Of a stretch of DNA of 64,000 nucleotides, positions 50,259 to 58,092 are shown piece by piece. The stretch lies in the NCBI GenBank assembly GCA_934489735.1, contig CAKSSR010000002.1, forward strand, positions 107,193-171,192, in the 5' to 3' direction. Both the position numbers and the translations under genes were made by a program. Within the stretch, counting starts at the first letter, position 1; every line of letters begins with the position of its first letter. The notes beneath the pieces are model-generated. The model worked only from the letters and a program-made list of their open reading frames with translations. It was not told the DNA's origin and did no database searches. Source of the stretch: an uncultured Eubacteriales bacterium. Lineage in GTDB: Bacteria; Bacillota; Clostridia; Oscillospirales; Acutalibacteraceae.

Positions 50259-52283
50259 TTACTCAGTCACTATAAATGTCACATCATCCTTGACCTCGTT
50301 TAATAGTCTGCTATGTATTTCTTCATTTTTTACTTTCAATTCCCTTAAATTATCACATCCCGCAAAGACATTCTCACCTATCACTTCTGCTCTCATAATA
50401 TTTACATTTGATAAATTAGTACAATTTAAAAATGCTTCACTTTCTATTTCGATTACCTCTTGGAAGTCAACTGATTCTAAATATCGATAATCTTTAAACA
50501 TATTTCTATCTATTTTTTTCACTTCTGGCGCATTGATTTCTTTTACCTTGTCTTTATATCGCTTAAATAAGTTAAGTATTCCGAGATAAGTTATATCACA
50601 AACTCCTTCTAAGTTAAATATTTCGCCTCCATCACTAGTATATTTAGCTATATCATTATAGGAGAAAAACATCCCCTTGCCTATCATTATTATATTTACT
50701 TTTTTCCTCATATCCTCCGACAAACTATTCCATATTGCTTCACCATTCTTTTCTTCCTCGACATATATATTCATTTTCCTTTCACACCCGTCAAATGCGT
50801 TACTATCCACTGTCTCAACTTTCTGAACTTCTAGATATTCTAATACTGCACATTCCTTAAATGCTTCTCTTCCTATTTCATTAACATTCTGACAATCAAT
50901 ATATCGTAACTTTTTGCAACCTTCGAATGCATTATTTTCTATTATTCTCGCACCACTTGCTTCTATTTTCTCTACAACATCTTTATATTCATCAAAAAGA
51001 TTAGATTCTATAGTAACAAACTCTCCCGGCAAGGTAATTATTTTTCCATTATTTTTAATAAAGCCAGACAAATCGATAAAATTAGTAGACCATTTCTCTC
51101 CAGTTGTATCTTTACCAATATATATACTAACCTTTCTCTTTATCGAACTCGGCAAGACATCAAATATTTTTTCGCAATTATTCTCTTTCCCAATAAATAT
51201 ATTTTCCATCTCACCACATTCTTTAAATGCTCCATCCATTATTGTTTCAAGCTTCTGAAAATCGATGGCCTTTAACTTTCTAAAGCCTTCAAAGGCATTA
51301 TTATCTATTTGTCTTACTTCTTCTCCCACTATCTTTTCTACTCTGTCTTTATAATCATCCAACATATTTCCCTTTATTACTATGACAATATCCCTCAAAT
51401 ATATCGTCTCATCCTCGTATCTTTCGATCCACGGCGACCATCTGTCATTAATTTTGTCTCCACCAGTATATATATTGACTTCTTCTCTTACATTGATCGG
51501 TAAAGCATTCCAAATCATATAACATCTCTCTTTATCTTTAATAAACATTGTCTTTATGTTATCACAATCTTCAAATGAGTCTGCTTCTATTTCTTTAACC
51601 TCAGGTATGTTCAGTTGTTCTAATCTTTTACATCCTTTAAATGCACCCTTCCCTATTATCTCAAGCTCTGGCAAATCAATATATTCTAGATCTTCAAAGT
51701 TTTCAAAAACATTATCATCTATCTGTTTTAAATGCGGGCCCTTTATTGCTTTTGCCTTTTTCATATCATCAAGATTCAATTTTTCTTGATCTATTGATAC
51801 AATATTGTCCAGATGCAATACATTTTCTTCATCAATTATAGTCTTAATATATTTAACTTCCTCTCCATTCTTCATATATGCCTTAACTTTGTCTCTTGAT
51901 ATATCAGTTAGAGCATCCCATATCTTATAAAAATCTTCGATTTTGTTAATTACTACATGATTTATGTTGTCACATCCTTCAAATGCCCCTTGCCCTATCG
52001 TTTTAATCTCTGGTATCTCTAATTTTTCTAATTTTTTGCACCCTTTAAATGCATTCTCCCCTATTTTTGTAACCTTTTCTAATTCAACTGATGTTAATTC
52101 CTCGCATCCTTCAAATGCACTGTCTTCTACCTCTTCAACATTAATACCTGTCAACGTTTTTATGTTAGTCCCATTTTTATATTTTCCCTGTTCTATTCTT
52201 ACGATTGTCTCAGGTAAATTTAAGTCTTTACTTTTTCTAAAATGCCTATTGAAGCTTTTTTTTAATTCATCTCTTGTCCCCAT
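50259..52283 (-). CDS. BspA-type LRR_5 protein, 674 aa, first gene of a four-gene operon
   Basis: Leader MGTRDELKKSFNRHFRKSK without a hydrophobic segment, then five LRR_5 modules. Caps read YKIWDALTDISRDKVKAY, CYMIWNALPINVREEVNI and similar, with a tryptophan in place of the usual tyrosine in several. LRR units follow the AF.GC..L pattern. It has its own promoter (52322-52350), the conserved GTGAGG start cassette, and lies downstream of the spoIVB terminator, so its control is separate from sporulation. Neighbours downstream (48766, 46992, 44410) share leader and module plan. Confidence 0.88.
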   Translation of the reverse strand: MGTRDELKKSFNRHFRKSKDLNLPETIVRIEQGKYKNGTNIKTLTGINVEEVEDSAFEGCEELTSVELEKVTKIGENAFKGCKKLEKLEIPEIKTIGQGAFEGCDNINHVVINKIEDFYKIWDALTDISRDKVKAYMKNGEEVKYIKTIIDEENVLHLDNIVSIDQEKLNLDDMKKAKAIKGPHLKQIDDNVFENFEDLEYIDLPELEIIGKGAFKGCKRLEQLNIPEVKEIEADSFEDCDNIKTMFIKDKERCYMIWNALPINVREEVNIYTGGDKINDRWSPWIERYEDETIYLRDIVIVIKGNMLDDYKDRVEKIVGEEVRQIDNNAFEGFRKLKAIDFQKLETIMDGAFKECGEMENIFIGKENNCEKIFDVLPSSIKRKVSIYIGKDTTGEKWSTNFIDLSGFIKNNGKIITLPGEFVTIESNLFDEYKDVVEKIEASGARIIENNAFEGCKKLRYIDCQNVNEIGREAFKECAVLEYLEVQKVETVDSNAFDGCERKMNIYVEEEKNGEAIWNSLSEDMRKKVNIIMIGKGMFFSYNDIAKYTSDGGEIFNLEGVCDITYLGILNLFKRYKDKVKEINAPEVKKIDRNMFKDYRYLESVDFQEVIEIESEAFLNCTNLSNVNIMRAEVIGENVFAGCDNLRELKVKNEEIHSRLLNEVKDDVTFIVTE

Positions 52284-52321
52284 AAAAATTCAACCTCACT
52301 TTGTATAAAAATCTTATTTAT

Positions 52322-52350
52322 ATAATAACACATATACAGCAAATTGTCAA
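52322..52350 (-). promoter_or_regulatory. Sigma-A promoter of the four-gene LRR operon
   Basis: On the minus strand TTGACA (52345-52350), 17 bases, TATTAT (52322-52327), 39 bases upstream of the start at 52283. Confidence 0.7.
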
Positions 52351-52368
52351 TTTTCTAGTTATGGCAAA

Positions 52369-52413
52369 TAAAAAAATCCAAGCACGAGATAGCTTTTTTC
52401 TTCTATATCGTGC
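52369..52413 (-). terminator. Intrinsic terminator of spoIVB
   Basis: GCACGA and TCGTGC arms with inner ATA/TAT pairing (52382-52413), followed on the minus strand by GGATTTTTTT. It lies directly after the spoIVB stop at 52422. Confidence 0.75.
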
Positions 52414-52421
52414 CATAATCA

Positions 52422-53654
52422 TTAACTTGCTATGTTATTTTCTATTACAACCATATTATTAAGTTTATTTATCATATTCTCTGCAAATATCGCATAACCT
52501 TTGTTTGGCTCATTTATAAAGACATGCGTGACTGCTCCTATTAATCTGTCGTCTTGGATTATAGGACTGCCACTCATTCCTTGCACTATCCCTCCCGTTA
52601 GATTCAATAATTGAGGGTCTACTATCTTTATTATCATATTTTTCGTCGGATTGTTTTCGTTGTAATTTATATTGTCTATATAAATCTCATAATATCGTGG
52701 CTCTTCTCCACATATTGTCGTAAGAACCTTTGCATTTCCTTGATGCACCTGTTGTTTCGTTGCAATGTCAATGCATTTGGAGTCTTTTTCTTCCTTTTTT
52801 ATATTATTATTTATCTTTCCGAAGATTCCTAGATTCGTATTCGCATAAATACTGCCCGTCACTTGAGAATTGTCAAAGCTTCCTCTTAATTCCCCTGGCA
52901 TTCCTTTATTTCCTTTTATCACTCCGTTTATATTTGCTTGAACTATGTCCCCATGTGATAATGGAAGTAACTCCTCGGTATCAGAGTCACAAATTCCGTG
53001 GCCCAGTCCTGCAAATACTTCATTCGACATGTCATAAAAGGTCATTGTCCCTATCCCTGCGCAACTATCTCTTATCCATATGCCTGCTCTATATAAATTT
53101 TCATATTGCGAGAAAATAGGATTCAATTTAGTATTAAATTCTAAATTGTCTCTTCTAATCAATAAGTTAACCTCTTTCCCAGTATTGCTTCCCAATATCT
53201 TTGATACTTCTTCATTTGTATTTACATAATTCTCATCTATCTTTATTATGACGTCACCTTTTTTTATTCCTGCCTCTTTTCCCGGTGAATGAACCTTCCC
53301 GTCGCTTGACTTAATGCTGTCTATTCCTACCACAACCACTCCTTCTGTAAATATCTTAATTCCAAACGGCTTGCCTGATGGTACTACTTTCTGAGTCTTT
53401 CCTTCAATTACTTCTATATTTTTTATCGGAATCACATCCATTAGCATCATTTTACTATTATCTTCTTTAATACTTATTCCACTCGGCAAATAAAATCCAC
53501 TTGTATCTGTAATAATATATCTGTTGGGCGTGTTCATTGATATATTAAATCCTATAAGTAATATGCTCGTGCATGCTATCATCGATATGATACATATTAC
53601 TTTTATTATAATAGATAGCTTACTCTTTTTTCTTCTCGTAAAAATTCTTTTCAC
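52422..53654 (-). CDS. spoIVB: SpoIVB signalling serine peptidase
   Basis: Sporulation peptidase of family S55. In known spore formers it is made in the forespore, crosses the inner forespore membrane and triggers pro-sigma-K processing in the mother cell. Seen: an N-terminal membrane segment (residues about 13-37), a PDZ domain (about 100-170, SPGKEAGIKKGDVI), the catalytic histidine in GLGHGICD (His219) and the serine in GMSGSP (Ser363). The 410-residue length is close to the Bacillus protein. The start follows a GGGAGG. Unusually, spo0A does not follow; a terminator and then LRR genes do. It is divergent from cwlD across 202 bases. Confidence 0.95.
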   Translation of the reverse strand: MKRIFTRRKKSKLSIIIKVICIISMIACTSILLIGFNISMNTPNRYIITDTSGFYLPSGISIKEDNSKMMLMDVIPIKNIEVIEGKTQKVVPSGKPFGIKIFTEGVVVVGIDSIKSSDGKVHSPGKEAGIKKGDVIIKIDENYVNTNEEVSKILGSNTGKEVNLLIRRDNLEFNTKLNPIFSQYENLYRAGIWIRDSCAGIGTMTFYDMSNEVFAGLGHGICDSDTEELLPLSHGDIVQANINGVIKGNKGMPGELRGSFDNSQVTGSIYANTNLGIFGKINNNIKKEEKDSKCIDIATKQQVHQGNAKVLTTICGEEPRYYEIYIDNINYNENNPTKNMIIKIVDPQLLNLTGGIVQGMSGSPIIQDDRLIGAVTHVFINEPNKGYAIFAENMINKLNNMVVIENNIAS

Positions 53655-53856
53655 ATTTTAATCCTCCCTTTAAAAAATCTTAAAAAATCTCTCTGAAATA
53701 TATTCTTCCTTTTAAGCGCTGTTGATATTTTGTCAATATAATCTAAAATTTCTTTCTTCTAGATAAAATCCAGCACTAAAAACCATAAAGTAATTAATAA
53801 TTAAAATAACTCATAAATATTAATTATAATATTTATCATATGGAGGTAATAATTCT
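53655..53856. promoter_or_regulatory. Divergent spoIVB-cwlD intergenic region
   Basis: 202 bases that must hold the outward promoters of both genes. Ribosome binding sites are clear on each side (GGGAGG near 53662, GGAGGT near 53844). A CATAAATAT just before cwlD resembles a sigma-E type -10 element, but I see no convincing -35. A small inverted repeat (TTGA, 7 bases, TCAA) lies near the centre. Confidence 0.4.
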
Positions 53857-54567
53857 GTGAAAAAAAGTATCTTTTTTTGTATATCTATATTAATTTTGTT
53901 TGTTTCTTTCTTATGCCTTATGTCCAATGCTTATATAACTGTCAATAATAATGCCATAGATAAAGAATATAAAAACGTACCGGTGATAATTCTCGATCCA
54001 GGGCATGGAGATTTTGACGGCGGCACAGTAGGCGAAGGAAATATTTTAGAAAAAGATATAAATTTACAAATTTCAAAGAAAATATATGACATCTTGACTG
54101 TATTTGGATTCAAAATTGAAATGACTAGAGAGGATGACTCTTCAACATGTGACGATAATTTAAAAACAATTAGAAAAAAGAAGGTCTCGGACTTAAAAAA
54201 CAGACTAAAAATGGCAAACAAATACGAAAATTCAATATTTATTAGCATACATCAAAATAATTTTTCTAATTGTAAATACTATGGATCGCAAGTCTTTTAT
54301 TCCACTAACAATCCTAACAGTAAAATTTTAGCTGAACATATAAAAGAAGCAATCACCAAGCTAATCCAACCAAATAATGAAAGAGAAATAAAGCCTGCAG
54401 GAAGCAATATCTTTATATTAAAGAATGCAAAGAACCCAGCTATAATAGTCGAGTGTGGATTTATGTCTAATCAGAATGAATTAAACAGGCTGTGTAGTGA
54501 CTACTATCAAAATCAAATTGCCTTTTCTATATGCAGCGGTATTGCAAACTATTTGAAGATATTATAA
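53857..54567 (+). CDS. cwlD: CwlD-type N-acetylmuramoyl-L-alanine amidase, spore cortex
   Basis: Zinc amidase of the Amidase_3 family. In spore formers CwlD removes the peptide side chain from muramic acid so that muramic delta-lactam can form in the cortex, which is needed for germination. Seen: an N-terminal membrane or signal segment (residues 4-26), zinc ligands His50 (DPGHG), Glu65 (LEKDIN) and His132 (SIHQN), and the catalytic glutamate in VECGF (Glu199). Its length of 236 residues equals the family norm. It starts with GTG after GGAGGT. The gene pdp follows 27 bases downstream, so the two are likely co-transcribed. Being beside spoIVB fits a sporulation role. Confidence 0.92.
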   Translation: MKKSIFFCISILILFVSFLCLMSNAYITVNNNAIDKEYKNVPVIILDPGHGDFDGGTVGEGNILEKDINLQISKKIYDILTVFGFKIEMTREDDSSTCDDNLKTIRKKKVSDLKNRLKMANKYENSIFISIHQNNFSNCKYYGSQVFYSTNNPNSKILAEHIKEAITKLIQPNNEREIKPAGSNIFILKNAKNPAIIVECGFMSNQNELNRLCSDYYQNQIAFSICSGIANYLKIL

Positions 54568-54594
54568 AATTGTTTAGAGAGGGAGGTAATTTTA

Positions 54595-55920
54595 ATGAGA
54601 GCATACGATATAATATTAAAAAAGAGAAATAATCAAGAATTGTCTGAAGAAGAAATAAAATTCTTAATAGATAATTATGTACACGATGACGTTCCTGACT
54701 ACCAAGTATCAGCTTTTTTAACGGCTATATACTTCAATGGACTGACTGATCAAGAAACATATTACTTGACTAAGCATATAGCACAATCGGGTGACATAAT
54801 TGATCTATCATCAATAAAAGGAATAAAAGTAGATAAGCATAGCACAGGAGGAGTTGGCGACAAGGTAACTTTTATTGCGGGAGCCATAGTCGCTTCATTA
54901 GGAGTACCAGTGGCTAAAATGTCTGGACGAGGACTAGGCCACACTGGAGGTACGATCGACAAACTAGAATCAATCCCAGGTATATCAACTTCAATAGATA
55001 AAGAGAAATTTTTTGACATAGTCAACAAAGTTGGCTTCAGCATAATAGAACAAAGCGGGAATTTAGTTCCTGCTGACAAAAAATTGTATGCCTTGAGAGA
55101 TGTAACCGCTACCGTAGATCAGATTTCATTGATTGCATCTAGTATAATGAGTAAGAAAATAGCATCAGGAGCTGACGCAATCCTTCTAGATGTTAAGACT
55201 GGATCAGGCGCATTCATGAAAACATTAGATAACTCTATAGAGTTGGCAAAGAAAATGATAAACATAGGGAAATTGGCAAATAAGAAAGTAATAGCTTTAG
55301 TAACCAATATGGACGAACCATTAGGGCATAACATAGGAAATTCACTTGAAATAATAGAGGTAGCTGAACTACTTAAAACTGGGAAACCTGAAGACTTGCT
55401 TAACATTTCAATAGAAGTAGCTGCGAATATGTTATACTTAGCAGAATATGGTGACCTGGACAAATGCAAACAAGATGCTTTTAGTTCCATTTCAAATGGA
55501 TCAGCCTTGAAAAAACTTAAAGAAATGATTAAGGCCCAAGGTGGAAATCCAAATGTATTGGATGATTATTCATTATTTGATCAAGCAAAAGCAAAATATG
55601 ATATAATATCTCAAAAGTCTGGATACGTAAGTAAAATAGATAGCGAAAGGATTGGTTACAGTTCAGTTAGACTTGGGGCAGGCAGAAATAAGAAGGAAGA
55701 TCAAATAGATTACAGCGCAGGAATAATATTGAATAAAAAAGTTGGAGATTTTATCAACGAAGGAGACAAATTGGCGACTTTATATTCAAGTTCGATAGAA
55801 AAATGTAAAGAAGTTTCTCCAGATGTCATCGATTCATTTGAATTAAGTGATAAGTTTGAGCAAAAAGAGAAATATGTTTATGCCAGAATAACAGAAAGTG
55901 AAGTAGAAATTTATAATTAG
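54595..55920 (+). CDS. pdp: Pyrimidine-nucleoside phosphorylase
   Basis: Catalyses reversible phosphorolysis of thymidine, deoxyuridine and uridine to the free base and (deoxy)ribose 1-phosphate; a cytosolic dimer in pyrimidine salvage. Seen: the N-terminal helical domain, the family signature KHSTGGVGDK near residues 81-92 that binds phosphate, RGLGHTGGT, the LDVKTGSGAFM motif and a C-terminal domain. Length 441 residues, typical of the family. The broad-specificity enzyme (Pdp) is the usual Firmicutes form, but a thymidine-specific DeoA cannot be excluded from sequence alone. GGGAGG upstream; it probably shares a transcript with cwlD and ends at the terminator at 55943-55986. Confidence 0.93.
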   Translation: MRAYDIILKKRNNQELSEEEIKFLIDNYVHDDVPDYQVSAFLTAIYFNGLTDQETYYLTKHIAQSGDIIDLSSIKGIKVDKHSTGGVGDKVTFIAGAIVASLGVPVAKMSGRGLGHTGGTIDKLESIPGISTSIDKEKFFDIVNKVGFSIIEQSGNLVPADKKLYALRDVTATVDQISLIASSIMSKKIASGADAILLDVKTGSGAFMKTLDNSIELAKKMINIGKLANKKVIALVTNMDEPLGHNIGNSLEIIEVAELLKTGKPEDLLNISIEVAANMLYLAEYGDLDKCKQDAFSSISNGSALKKLKEMIKAQGGNPNVLDDYSLFDQAKAKYDIISQKSGYVSKIDSERIGYSSVRLGAGRNKKEDQIDYSAGIILNKKVGDFINEGDKLATLYSSSIEKCKEVSPDVIDSFELSDKFEQKEKYVYARITESEVEIYN

Positions 55921-55942
55921 ACACATTTAGATAGATAAAGTA

Positions 55943-55986
55943 AAGGTTAAGACTGAATTTTTCAAGCCTTAACCTTAATTTTTTTA
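55943..55986 (+). terminator. Intrinsic terminator of the cwlD-pdp unit
   Basis: Arms AAGGTTAAG (55943-55951) and CTTAACCTT (55968-55976) with a 16-base loop, followed by AATTTTTTTAC. It lies between convergent genes. Confidence 0.75.
55957..55985. repeat. Duplicated 3' flank, copy 1 (copy 2 at 56795-56823)
   Basis: AATTTTTCAAGCCTTAACCT and the following bases occur again at about 56795-56823, directly after the stop of the second small paralogue. Only the right arm of the hairpin is copied there. This shows that the gene was duplicated with part of its 3' flank. Confidence 0.65.
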
Positions 55987-56019
55987 CTGATCTGATACTT
56001 AGTTACTTGTCGCTTCCCT

Positions 56020-56556
56020 TTAGTTTGCTCTTTCTTTTAGCTTTTCAAAAGCGTCTTTCAAAGCGTCCTCTTTGTCACAGAATGCTTCAGCTTTTGCAAA
56101 ATAAATATTTACTCCTGTAAAACCAATGTCACGCTCAATATATACCTTTTTTCTACCTGTATTACCTCTCTTCTCTCCTTGTAAAACCTCATTATTTTCT
56201 TCAAAATAGTATCTAAGTTCTCTTGACATAAAACTATCATAAGTACCCATATTACTTAAATTATACACTACTGTCTCTAAGATTTTTGCATCATTATATC
56301 CAGATTTTTCTCCGTTTGCTTCATACTTTCCATCTTCTACTTCTCCAATACACACACATCTATCCGATTCTTCTATATTTGCAGCAGCAGCCCTCATATT
56401 TGTTATAATTCTAGCAACTTCATACGGTTTTTCAGTAAGCCTACCTTGTAATGTTGGATATACTAAAACACCACTATCGTCATTTAATTTTATTGACCTT
56501 AAGTTTTCCTCAGATTCTTCCTTCAATATCTCCTGTTTCATTACATATACTTTCAT
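56020..56556 (-). CDS. Small conserved-in-window protein, copy 1, 178 aa
   Basis: I do not recognise the family. It is a soluble protein with no signal or membrane segment, beginning MKVYVMKQEILKEESEENLR; then the shared block LRSIKLNDDSGVLVYPTLQG, a GYNDAKILETVVYNLSNM block, SFMSRELRYYFEENNE, and a C-terminus with a short EALKDAFEKLKER helix. It is about 35-45% alike by eye to the next gene (56824). The start is the ATG at 56556; the GTG three codons upstream lies in the GGAG ribosome binding site. It has its own sigma-A promoter (56619-56647). Role unknown; nothing links it to the sporulation genes beyond position. Confidence 0.8.
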   Translation of the reverse strand: MKVYVMKQEILKEESEENLRSIKLNDDSGVLVYPTLQGRLTEKPYEVARIITNMRAAAANIEESDRCVCIGEVEDGKYEANGEKSGYNDAKILETVVYNLSNMGTYDSFMSRELRYYFEENNEVLQGEKRGNTGRKKVYIERDIGFTGVNIYFAKAEAFCDKEDALKDAFEKLKERAN

Positions 56557-56618
56557 ATTAATCACTCCTTCATTTTATCTATAAAATACAACATAGTAGT
56601 TTGTATCTTATATTATAT

Positions 56619-56647
56619 ATTGTACAACATTTCTTATTGAATGTCAA
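56619..56647 (-). promoter_or_regulatory. Sigma-A promoter of the 178-residue gene
   Basis: On the minus strand a perfect TTGACA (56642-56647), 17 bases ending in GTTG, then TACAAT (56619-56624). It matches the promoter at 57849-57877 in sequence and layout. Confidence 0.75.
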
Positions 56648-56823
56648 GTATTTTTTTTCATTTTGCAATTTATATTTTAATATTCATAGTCTATTTGTTA
56701 AAATTTTTATTACATCATTCAAATATTTCCCCATTTTCTCAAAAATCCTCCAAATTTCACTTAGCTACATTGACTATATAAAATATAATTACAAATTTTT
56801 CAAGCCTTAACCTTAATTTCTTA

Positions 56824-57399
56824 CTACTCTATAAATATTGTACCTTTTATTATCATCTTGTCTAACTCTTCTTTCTTCTTCTCGAAAACTTCTCTCCAAA
56901 CCTCTCTCAAAGCTTCTTCTTTTCCTATAAAATTTCTAGCCTCCGTACGATAAGCATTAGTTCGTACATTATTTTCTAAAAAATTTATATCACGCAATTG
57001 TGGTTCTTCTGTTGATCCTAAAATTTCATAATTTGCTTCAAAATAATACCTGAGTTTCCTTGACATAAAATCATCATAAGTAATAATATTACTTAAGTTT
57101 TCTATCACATCTGTCAAAATTTTTTCATCATTAGTAATATATCCAGATTCAGCTCCGTTGTAATTGGCAGTCATCTTTCCTTGTTGATCTTCTTCGATGT
57201 CTCCAATTTTTACAAAATCGTCAAAATTGCTTCCAGCTGCCTTATCTATAGTCGATATAATTTTAGCAACTTCATATAATCTTTCAGCAAACTTACATTC
57301 TAACGTTGGATATACTAAAATGCAATCTTCATTTAATTTTAATGACCTTAATGCACTTTCATCGCCTAATACATCCTTTTTCATTACATATACTTTCAT
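56824..57399 (-). CDS. Small conserved-in-window protein, copy 2, 191 aa
   Basis: Paralogue of the genes at 56020 and 57418. It begins MKVYVMKKDVLGDESALR, shares the LKLNEDCILVYPTLE block, a GYITNDEKILTDVIENLSN block and DFMSRKLRYYFEANYE, and ends with a charged helix rich in Lys and Glu. The start is the ATG at 57399, eight bases after GGAG. It follows the truncated copy (57418) by 18 bases and is probably co-transcribed with it from the promoter at 57849-57877. No known domain recognised. The 3' flank repeats part of the terminator region found after copy 1. Confidence 0.8.
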   Translation of the reverse strand: MKVYVMKKDVLGDESALRSLKLNEDCILVYPTLECKFAERLYEVAKIISTIDKAAGSNFDDFVKIGDIEEDQQGKMTANYNGAESGYITNDEKILTDVIENLSNIITYDDFMSRKLRYYFEANYEILGSTEEPQLRDINFLENNVRTNAYRTEARNFIGKEEALREVWREVFEKKKEELDKMIIKGTIFIE

Positions 57400-57417
57400 A
57401 TTAATCACTCCTCAGTT

Positions 57418-57783
57418 TTATTCAAAATAGCATGAAATTGGTCTCAAAATAAACCTATTATAACTAATAATACTCCCCATATTATCTGCTACATTTGACA
57501 TAACCTTCTCATTATCATACCCAGATTCCACTTCACTTTCTTCAAAGGCAAAATTGTCATGACAATCTTCAAACATTTCACCAATTTCTTTAAAATCTTC
57601 AAACTCTCCTTTAGATGCCCTGATTATAGAATATATAATTCTAAATTTTTCAGGTAAACTTTCAACAGACTTATCTTTTGCTAACGCTGGATATACCAAA
57701 ATACAATCTTTATTTAATTTTAATGATCTTAATGATTCTTCATCAGTACCTGCTATATCTTTATTTAGTACAAACACCTTCAT
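57418..57783 (-). CDS. Small conserved-in-window protein, copy 3, C-terminally truncated, 121 aa
   Basis: Third paralogue, starting MKVFVLNKDIAGTDEESLR with the same LKLNKDCILVYPAL and GYDNEKVMSNVADNM blocks. It stops at RPISCYFE, exactly where the other two continue YYFE[EA]N. The stop codon is followed at once by the ribosome binding site of the next gene. It therefore lacks the C-terminal third of the family, apparently by a deletion that joined it to the next gene's leader. It may still fold, since the conserved N-terminal part is intact. The start is the ATG at 57783 after AAAGG. Function unknown. Confidence 0.7.
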   Translation of the reverse strand: MKVFVLNKDIAGTDEESLRSLKLNKDCILVYPALAKDKSVESLPEKFRIIYSIIRASKGEFEDFKEIGEMFEDCHDNFAFEESEVESGYDNEKVMSNVADNMGSIISYNRFILRPISCYFE

Positions 57784-57848
57784 AATCATCACCTTTTCTT
57801 CACTTTATTTATAAAATATATAACAATAGTTAATACTTTATAACCTAT

Positions 57849-57877
57849 ATTATACAACATTCCCTTAAAAAAGTCAA
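57849..57877 (-). promoter_or_regulatory. Sigma-A promoter of the two-gene small-paralogue unit
   Basis: On the minus strand TTGACT (57872-57877), 17 bases ending in GTTG, TATAAT (57849-57854), about 65 bases before the start at 57783. Confidence 0.75.
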
Positions 57878-57927
57878 GTATTTCTTTAAAACTTTAATTT
57901 CTAATCTAATTGTCGATTAATTTGAGC

Positions 57928-57956
57928 TTGCACATAATGATGTCAAAATATATAAT
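57928..57956 (+). promoter_or_regulatory. Sigma-A promoter candidate of pcrA
   Basis: TTGCAC (57928-57933), 17 bases, TATAAT (57951-57956). It implies a leader of about 130 bases before the ATG at 58093. That leader holds a weak imperfect hairpin (GGTT with GTC opposite GAC with AACC, near 57994-58030). Nothing else is seen between 57784 and 58092 apart from this and the divergent promoter at 57849. Confidence 0.6.
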
Positions 57957-58092
57957 ATTATATAAGAAAAACTGATACATAATTTAGAATTTGGTTGAGA
58001 AAAGTCACGATTTGTATGACAAAAACCAGTAAACTAATGTAAAAGAAAGGGAATGTGCTATTTATAAATTAAAATAGTACAATAAGAGTGAT

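Noticed and set aside
28861..52283. Canonical LPxTG anchors or Sec signal peptides on the LRR proteins
   Set aside because: Every N- and C-terminus in this block was read; none has a hydrophobic leader, a transmembrane segment or an LPxTG motif.
54762..55490. Minus-strand open frames within pdp and cwlD
   Set aside because: They overlap well-conserved enzymes on the plus strand, lack start signals and show no family resemblance.
52422..58092. Phage or mobile-element origin for the arrays
   Set aside because: No integrase, transposase, terminal inverted repeat or attachment site was seen anywhere in the window.
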